NCBI GenBank assembly: GCA_900472605.1
Contig: UCJD01000041.1
Span: forward strand, 1 to 64,000
Source: Hyphomicrobiales bacterium
GTDB taxonomy: Bacteria; Pseudomonadota; Alphaproteobacteria; Rhizobiales; Rhizobiaceae
DNA: 64,000 nt
Direction: 5' to 3'
The notes under the pieces are model-generated. The model did no database searches, was not told the DNA's origin, and saw only the letters and a list, made by a program, of their open reading frames with translations. Below, piece after piece: positions 59,077 to 64,000 of this stretch. Numbering within the stretch: the stretch's first letter is position 1; every line of letters starts with the position of its first letter. The position numbers were made by a program, and so were the translations under genes.

Positions 59077-62000
59077 TGATACCAGGTTTTGACGCGAAGA
59101 AGCTGACGGCGCTTTCCGTGCCGCTGACTGTTGGCAATGTGCCGGCCGGCCTGGAACCGATGCTGCTGGCAGAGCTGGCACGCGCCGGACAGCCGGTCGC
59201 CTATGTGCTGTCTGACGGGCAGCGGATGGCTGATATCGAGCAGATGCTGAGCTTCGTCGCGCCTGACATTCCGGTCCTGACGCTGCCGGCCTGGGACTGT
59301 CTGCCTTACGACCGCGTGTCACCGAGCGCAGACACGTCTGCCCGGCGCCTGGCGGCGCTGAGCGGGCTGATCGCGTACCAGAAGAAGCCGCATGCGGCGA
59401 TCGTGCTGGTGACGGTCAACGCGATGCTGCAGAAGGTGGCGCCGCAGGATGTGATCGACGGGCTCGGCTTTTCGGCCCGACCGGGCAATCAGGTCAGGAT
59501 GGACGAAATTGCCGGGCGGCTTGAGCGCAACGGCTTCGACCGTGTCGCTACCGTGCGGGAGGTCGGCGAATATGCAGTACGCGGCGGCATTCTCGATGTC
59601 TTCGTGCCCGGGTCGGAAGAGCCGGTGCGGCTCGATTTCTTCGGCGATACGCTGGAAAGCATCCGCAGCTTCGATCCGGCCAGCCAGCGCACGACGGGGC
59701 AGGTGCGCTCGCTTGACCTCAATCCGATGAGCGAGGTGACGCTGACGCCGGATACGATCAGTCATTTCCGCAAGAGCTATCTCTCGACCTTCGGTGCCGC
59801 GACCCGCGACGATGCGCTCTATCTGGCGATATCAGAGGGGCGGCGCTATCCGGGTATGGAGCACTGGCTTCCTCTGTTCTACGACAAGCTGGAGACGGTG
59901 TTCGATTATCTCAAGGGTTTCCGGATCGTCACCGACCATACGGTGCGCGAGGCGGCGGAGGAGCGCTCGAAGCTGGTCTTCGACTATTACGATGCGCGGC
60001 TGAATTCCGGCAAGCCGGTCAAGGGCATGTCGCAGGGCACGCCCTACAAGCCCGTCGTTCCCGGCCAGGTCTATCTCGACGGCAAGACATTCGCGGCAAC
60101 GCTCGATGCGTTCGACGCGATGCGGATCACCCCCTTCAACGAACATGAGGGCGAGGCGAGGCGCGTCGTCAATCTCGAGGCGCGGCAGGGCGAGCGCTGG
60201 GCGCGGCCGAGCAGCGAGGCTCAAGGCAATGCCGAGCGCGTCAACGTCTTCGACGTCGTCGTCAAGCACATCGCCGACAAGCGCGCCGCGGGCGCCAAGG
60301 TGCTGATCACGGCCTGGACCGAGGGATCGCTGGAGCGGTTGCTGCAGGTTCTGGCCGAGCACGGGCTGGCGCGCGTCAAGCCGATCGCGGCGCTGAAGGA
60401 GATCGACGGGCTGGAGCAGGGCGAGGCGGCGGCCGGCGTCTACAGTCTGGAGACCGGCTTCGAGGTCGGGAATCTCGTCGTCATCGGCGAGCAGGATATT
60501 CTCGGCGACCGCATGGTGCGCCGCTCGAAGCGCCGCAAGCGCGCCGCCGATTTCATCTCCGAGGTCGCGGGGCTCGACGAAGGCTCGGTCGTGGTGCATG
60601 CCGAGCATGGGATCGGCCGCTTCATCGGTCTTGCGACCATCCAGGCGGCGGGCGCGCAGCATGCGTGCCTCGAGCTGCAATATGCCGACGAGGCGAAGCT
60701 GTTCCTGCCGGTCGAAAACATCGACCTTTTGTCGCGCTATGGCGGCGAGGGAACAGAGGCCAATCTCGACAAGCTCGGCGGCGGCGCATGGCAGATGCGC
60801 AAGGCCAAGCTCAAGAAGCGGCTGCTCGATATGGCAGACGGCCTGATCCGCATCGCCGCCGAGCGACTGACGCGGCACGCGCCGGTGCTGACGACGCCGG
60901 AAGGGCTCTATGACGAGTTCGCGGCGCGTTTCCCCTATGACGAGACCGAGGATCAGGACACGGCCATCGAGGCGGTTCGCTCCGATCTCGCGGCCGGTCG
61001 GCCGATGGACCGTCTGGTCTGCGGCGACGTCGGCTTCGGCAAGACCGAGGTGGCGCTGCGCGCCGCCTTCGTGGCGGCGATGAACGGTATCCAGGTGGCG
61101 GTGGTGGTGCCGACCACGCTTCTGTCGCGCCAGCATTTCAAGACCTTCTCCGAGCGCTTCCGCGGACTGCCGGTGCGCGTGCAGCAGGCCTCGCGCCTGG
61201 TCGGCTCCAAGGAACTGGCGCTGACCAAGAAGGAGGTTGCCGAGGGCAAGACCGATATCGTCGTCGGCACCCACGCGTTGCTCGGCGCCGGCATCAATTT
61301 CGCCAATCTCGGGCTGCTGATCATCGACGAGGAGCAGCATTTCGGCGTCAAGCACAAGGAGCGGCTGAAGGAGCTGAAGAGCGACGTGCACGTGCTGACG
61401 CTGTCGGCGACGCCGATCCCGCGCACGCTGCAACTGGCGATGACCGGGGTGCGCGAACTGTCGCTGATCACAACGCCGCCGGTCGACCGCATGGCGGTAC
61501 GCACCTTCATTTCGCCGTTCGATTCGCTCGTCATCCGCGAGACGCTGATGCGCGAGCATTATCGCGGCGGCCAGAGCTTTTATGTCTGCCCTCGACTTTC
61601 CGATCTCGAGGAGGTGCATGCGTTCCTGCAGTCCGACGTGCCGGAGCTGAAGGTCGCCATCGCCCACGGGCAGATGCCGCCGGGCGAGCTCGAGGACATT
61701 ATGAACGCCTTCTACGAGGGGCGTTACGACGTGCTTCTGTCGACGACGATCGTCGAATCCGGCCTCGACGTGCCGACAGCCAATACGCTGATCGTCCACC
61801 GTGCCGACATGTTTGGCCTGGCGCAGCTCTACCAGATCCGTGGCCGCGTCGGACGCTCCAAGGTGCGCGCCTTCGCGCTGTTCACACTGCCGGTCAACAA
61901 GGTGCTGACGGCGACCGCCGAGCGGCGGCTCAAGGTGCTGCAGTCGCTCGACACGCTCGGCGCCGGCTTCCAGCTCGCCAGCCACGACCTCGACATTAGA

Positions 62001-62579
62001 GGCGCCGGCAACCTGCTTGGCGAGGAGCAGTCGGGCCACATCAAGGAGGTCGGCTTCGAGCTCTACCAGCAGATGCTGGAGGAGGCGGTTGCCGAGGTGA
62101 AGGGCGTCGACGAGATCCAGGATAGCGGCTGGTCGCCGCAGATTTCGGTTGGCACTTCGGTAATGATCCCCGACGGTTACGTGCCTGACCTGCACCTGCG
62201 CATGGCGCTCTATCGTCGCCTCGGCGAGATCACCGAACTCAAGGAGATCGATGCCTTCGGCGCCGAGATGATCGACCGCTTCGGGCCGATGCCGATCGAG
62301 GTGCAGCACCTGCTCAAGATCGTCTACGTGAAATCGCTCTGCCGCATCGCCAATGTCGAGAAGGTGGATGCCGGGCCGAAGGGCGTGGTCATCCAGTTCC
62401 GCAACAAGGAATTCCCGAACCCGGGCAACCTGGTCGGCTATATCGCCAAGCAGGGTTCGATGGCGAAGATCCGTCCCGACCACAGCGTGTTCCTGACCCG
62501 CGACCTGCCGACGCCGGAAAAGCGGCTGCAGGGGGCGGCGGTGATCATGACGCAGTTGGCGGAGATGGCGAAGGGTTGA
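59076..62579 (+). CDS. mfd: Transcription-repair coupling factor Mfd
   Basis: 1167-residue Mfd, which removes RNA polymerase stalled at DNA damage and recruits UvrA. The N-terminal UvrB-like region covers ~1-340 (AYVLSDGQRMADIEQML, LPAWDCLPYDRVSPSAD); the polymerase-interacting RID sits near 490-560 (EHGIGRFIGLATIQAAG); Walker A GDVGFGKTEVALRA is near 647, DEEQHFG near 749, and the TRCF C-terminal domain ends the protein. Its ATG at 59076 overlaps the sdhE stop (TGATG). A GTG one codon earlier is the alternative start. Confidence 0.96.
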   Translation: MIPGFDAKKLTALSVPLTVGNVPAGLEPMLLAELARAGQPVAYVLSDGQRMADIEQMLSFVAPDIPVLTLPAWDCLPYDRVSPSADTSARRLAALSGLIAYQKKPHAAIVLVTVNAMLQKVAPQDVIDGLGFSARPGNQVRMDEIAGRLERNGFDRVATVREVGEYAVRGGILDVFVPGSEEPVRLDFFGDTLESIRSFDPASQRTTGQVRSLDLNPMSEVTLTPDTISHFRKSYLSTFGAATRDDALYLAISEGRRYPGMEHWLPLFYDKLETVFDYLKGFRIVTDHTVREAAEERSKLVFDYYDARLNSGKPVKGMSQGTPYKPVVPGQVYLDGKTFAATLDAFDAMRITPFNEHEGEARRVVNLEARQGERWARPSSEAQGNAERVNVFDVVVKHIADKRAAGAKVLITAWTEGSLERLLQVLAEHGLARVKPIAALKEIDGLEQGEAAAGVYSLETGFEVGNLVVIGEQDILGDRMVRRSKRRKRAADFISEVAGLDEGSVVVHAEHGIGRFIGLATIQAAGAQHACLELQYADEAKLFLPVENIDLLSRYGGEGTEANLDKLGGGAWQMRKAKLKKRLLDMADGLIRIAAERLTRHAPVLTTPEGLYDEFAARFPYDETEDQDTAIEAVRSDLAAGRPMDRLVCGDVGFGKTEVALRAAFVAAMNGIQVAVVVPTTLLSRQHFKTFSERFRGLPVRVQQASRLVGSKELALTKKEVAEGKTDIVVGTHALLGAGINFANLGLLIIDEEQHFGVKHKERLKELKSDVHVLTLSATPIPRTLQLAMTGVRELSLITTPPVDRMAVRTFISPFDSLVIRETLMREHYRGGQSFYVCPRLSDLEEVHAFLQSDVPELKVAIAHGQMPPGELEDIMNAFYEGRYDVLLSTTIVESGLDVPTANTLIVHRADMFGLAQLYQIRGRVGRSKVRAFALFTLPVNKVLTATAERRLKVLQSLDTLGAGFQLASHDLDIRGAGNLLGEEQSGHIKEVGFELYQQMLEEAVAEVKGVDEIQDSGWSPQISVGTSVMIPDGYVPDLHLRMALYRRLGEITELKEIDAFGAEMIDRFGPMPIEVQHLLKIVYVKSLCRIANVEKVDAGPKGVVIQFRNKEFPNPGNLVGYIAKQGSMAKIRPDHSVFLTRDLPTPEKRLQGAAVIMTQLAEMAKG

Positions 62580-62585
62580 AACAAA

Positions 62586-62617
62586 TTCGGACGGAAAGCC
62601 TGAGCTCTCCGTCCGAA
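62586..62617. terminator. Convergent terminator after mfd
   Basis: TTCGGACGGA (62586-62595) pairs with TCCGTCCGAA (62608-62617). On the minus strand a T-rich stretch follows, so it best terminates the DsbA-family gene; for mfd the following bases are not T-rich. Confidence 0.6.
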
Positions 62618-62648
62618 ACTACATACAATAATATGGGAAATCAGCGGA

Positions 62649-63320
62649 TCAGTTCATCCCGGCGCGCGCTTCGGCCTTGGCCTTGGCGATGTCGCGGAGC
62701 GCCCCGGCGATCACATCGGGGGTCTGGGCGCCGCTGACGGCGTATTGCTGGTCGAAGATGAAGAAGGGTACGCCGTTGACGCCCATCTTCTGCGCCGATT
62801 CGATTTCCTCGACGACAAGATTTCTGTCGGCATCCGAGGCGAGCAAGGAGGCGGTGACGGCGCGGTCAAGACCGGCTTTCTCGGCGACATCGAGAAGCAC
62901 ATCGTGGTCGCCGACATTCAGGCCTTGCTCGAAATTGGCCTTGAACAGCCCATCGACCACCTTATCGGCCTTGTCGCGGTCCTCGATCATCGCCCAGTGA
63001 ATGAGGCGGTGAGCGTCGAGCGTGTTCGGGCCGATCGTGATGGCATCGAAATTGAAGTTGATTCCGACTTGGCGGCCGAGATCGGTCAACATCTTGTGAC
63101 CTTCGGCGACACGCTCGGGACCGCCGAGCTTCTTCTCAAGTGCTGCCTTCTGATCGACGCCTTCGGGCGGGTAATCCGGGTTGAGGCGATAGGGGCGCCA
63201 GTTGACGTCGACGCCGACTTCGTCCTGGACCTCTGATATCGCCAGTTCCAGCCGGGCCTTGCCGAGATAGCACCAAGGGCAGACGACATCCGAGACGACG
63301 TCTATAACAATGCGTTCCAT
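62649..63320 (-). CDS. DsbA-family (FrnE-like) oxidoreductase
   Basis: 223-residue thioredoxin-fold protein. The redox motif CPWC is at residues 14-17, in DVVSDVVCPWCYLGKARLE; TLDAHRLIHWA and GVNGVPFFIFDQQYAVSGAQ (cis-Pro loop) fit the FrnE/DsbA subgroup. No signal peptide, so it is cytoplasmic rather than a classical periplasmic DsbA; relatives include 2-hydroxychromene-2-carboxylate isomerase-like proteins and cytosolic disulfide isomerases. Preceded by GGAAAG. Confidence 0.92.
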   Translation of the reverse strand: MERIVIDVVSDVVCPWCYLGKARLELAISEVQDEVGVDVNWRPYRLNPDYPPEGVDQKAALEKKLGGPERVAEGHKMLTDLGRQVGINFNFDAITIGPNTLDAHRLIHWAMIEDRDKADKVVDGLFKANFEQGLNVGDHDVLLDVAEKAGLDRAVTASLLASDADRNLVVEEIESAQKMGVNGVPFFIFDQQYAVSGAQTPDVIAGALRDIAKAKAEARAGMN

Positions 63321-63421
63321 GGGCTTTCCTTTCCGGGGTTGCTGTGCCCCAAAAGGGCGTTGGAAGCCATCTAGTCGCTGCGGGCGGCCAGTTCAACCCG
63401 GCAGAAAAAGAGAACCATCTC

Positions 63422-64000
63422 TCATTGGACGCTCTGATCCCACCAGGTCGGCAGCTGATAGCCGTAGAGCGGAACCTTGTCGGGGTGGCCGATGCGCTTG
63501 CTGCGGGCGACCCACTGGTTGTCGACATGGTAGAGCGGCAGGACGTAGTGGCCGGACAGCAGCAGTCGGTCATGCGAGCGGACGGCGGCGGTGAAATCCT
63601 CGGCCGAGCGGGCCGTGAGGATGTGCTGGATCAACGTATCGACATCGGGATCGGCGACGCCGGCGAAATTGTCGGTTCCCTCACGGTCGCGCGAGGCCGA
63701 GGACCAGCGGCCGACCTGCTCGATGCCTGGGGAAAGCGACGAGGTGAAGGATTTGACGATCACGTCGTAATCGAAGGTGTTTGTGCGGCTCTGATACTGC
63801 GAATCATCCACGGTGCGGATCGACGCGTTGATGCCGAGCAGTTGCAGCGAGCGCTGGTAGGAGACGGCGAGCTTCTCCTGGTCGGTGTTCTGCGTCATGA
63901 TCTCGAAAGCGAGCGGGCGACCATTCGCGTCGCTCATCTTGCCGTTCTTGATCGTGTAGCCGGCCTCCTTGAGAAGCGCGACGGCCTGCTTCAGCACATT
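63422..64000 (-). CDS. ABC oligopeptide-binding protein, C-terminal fragment
   Basis: Only the last ~192 codons are in the window; the gene continues beyond base 64000. ALLKEAGYTIKNGKM, VSYQRSLQLLGINASIRTVDDSQYQ and LYHVDNQWVARSKRIGHPDKVP are typical of the SBP_bac_5 family, YejA-like microcin C/peptide-binding branch. It would be secreted and deliver peptides to an ABC importer whose permeases should lie downstream or upstream. Ends 101 bases after the DsbA gene start. Confidence 0.85.
   Translation of the reverse strand, partial: NVLKQAVALLKEAGYTIKNGKMSDANGRPLAFEIMTQNTDQEKLAVSYQRSLQLLGINASIRTVDDSQYQSRTNTFDYDVIVKSFTSSLSPGIEQVGRWSSASRDREGTDNFAGVADPDVDTLIQHILTARSAEDFTAAVRSHDRLLLSGHYVLPLYHVDNQWVARSKRIGHPDKVPLYGYQLPTWWDQSVQ

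Noticed and set aside
59832..62483. 883-residue frame antisense to mfd
   Set aside because: Exactly mirrors the mfd frame in high-GC DNA; its protein is Arg/His/Leu-rich with no motif, and mfd has unambiguous domains.

Overview
The window looks like a chromosomal stretch of a high-GC alphaproteobacterium in the Rhizobiales, most likely the Rhizobiaceae. That rests on the whole gene set: Usg, cobS/cobT (the cobV/cobU pair of rhizobial nomenclature), a PleC/DivJ-like kinase, adjacent class I and class II fumarases, SdhE overlapping Mfd, mobA/mobB plus moaA, an Ssu operon and an extensin-family protein. I see no rRNA, tRNA, CRISPR array, insertion sequence, integrase or phage gene. Most of it reads as ordinary core genome with small accessory patches. 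Genus cannot be fixed by eye.

Layout. 1-17.5 kb is mixed: an orphan DyP peroxidase, two MFS transporters, a membrane diguanylate cyclase, a DUF486 membrane protein, a DUF1800/DUF1501 pair (the second Tat-exported), a SRPBCC-ArsR operon with a well-formed operator/promoter, a hotdog thioesterase, an outer-membrane barrel, a penicillin V acylase-type hydrolase, a membrane alpha/beta hydrolase, small proteins and an extensin-like protein. 17.6-22.7 kb has an ABC-2 exporter, then a DUF347 membrane protein and a small secreted protein divergent from an OmpR/histidine-kinase pair. 22.7-27.6 kb holds an aspartyl protease-DUF1289-cobS operon divergent from cobT, then dgkA and a membrane histidine kinase. 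27.7-30.4 kb has a nuclease/uracil-DNA-glycosylase-like pair, an Lrp regulator and a beta-hydroxyacid dehydrogenase.

30.7-34.6 kb is a complete alkanesulfonate operon, ssuA-ssuD-ssuC-ssuB: import, then FMNH2-dependent release of sulfite. A GST, an unrecognised five-helix membrane protein (the most accessory-looking gene here), a TPR-methyltransferase and usg follow. 38.5-41 kb is a polar amino-acid ABC operon (binding protein plus two permeases) with no adjacent ATPase. 41.4-43.6 kb encodes an OmpA-family protein with a very long Pro/Ala/Gln/Glu-rich linker. 43.7-47 kb is molybdenum-cofactor territory (mobB, mobA, an EamA transporter, moaA). 47-49.3 kb has a DUF971 protein, a PPOX-type flavoprotein and a soluble diguanylate cyclase. 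49.8-53 kb carries fumA and fumC. 53.4-62.6 kb covers an L,D-transpeptidase, recG, a dienelactone-hydrolase-like protein, sdhE and mfd. The window ends with a DsbA-family protein and the C-terminus of an oligopeptide-binding protein cut by the edge.

The clearest unexplained signals are non-coding structures: paired GGCAAC/GTTGCC inverted repeats around the ArsR promoter, hairpins that capture the Shine-Dalgarno of the DUF1800 and DUF971 genes, hairpins inside the two ABC operons, and palindromes at 2118-2133 and 37134-37160. Among proteins, the five-helix protein with two helix-hairpin-helix-like segments (35485-37077) and the DUF347/small-protein/two-component cluster are the best candidates for undescribed function. 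No whole new defence or mobile system was recognised.
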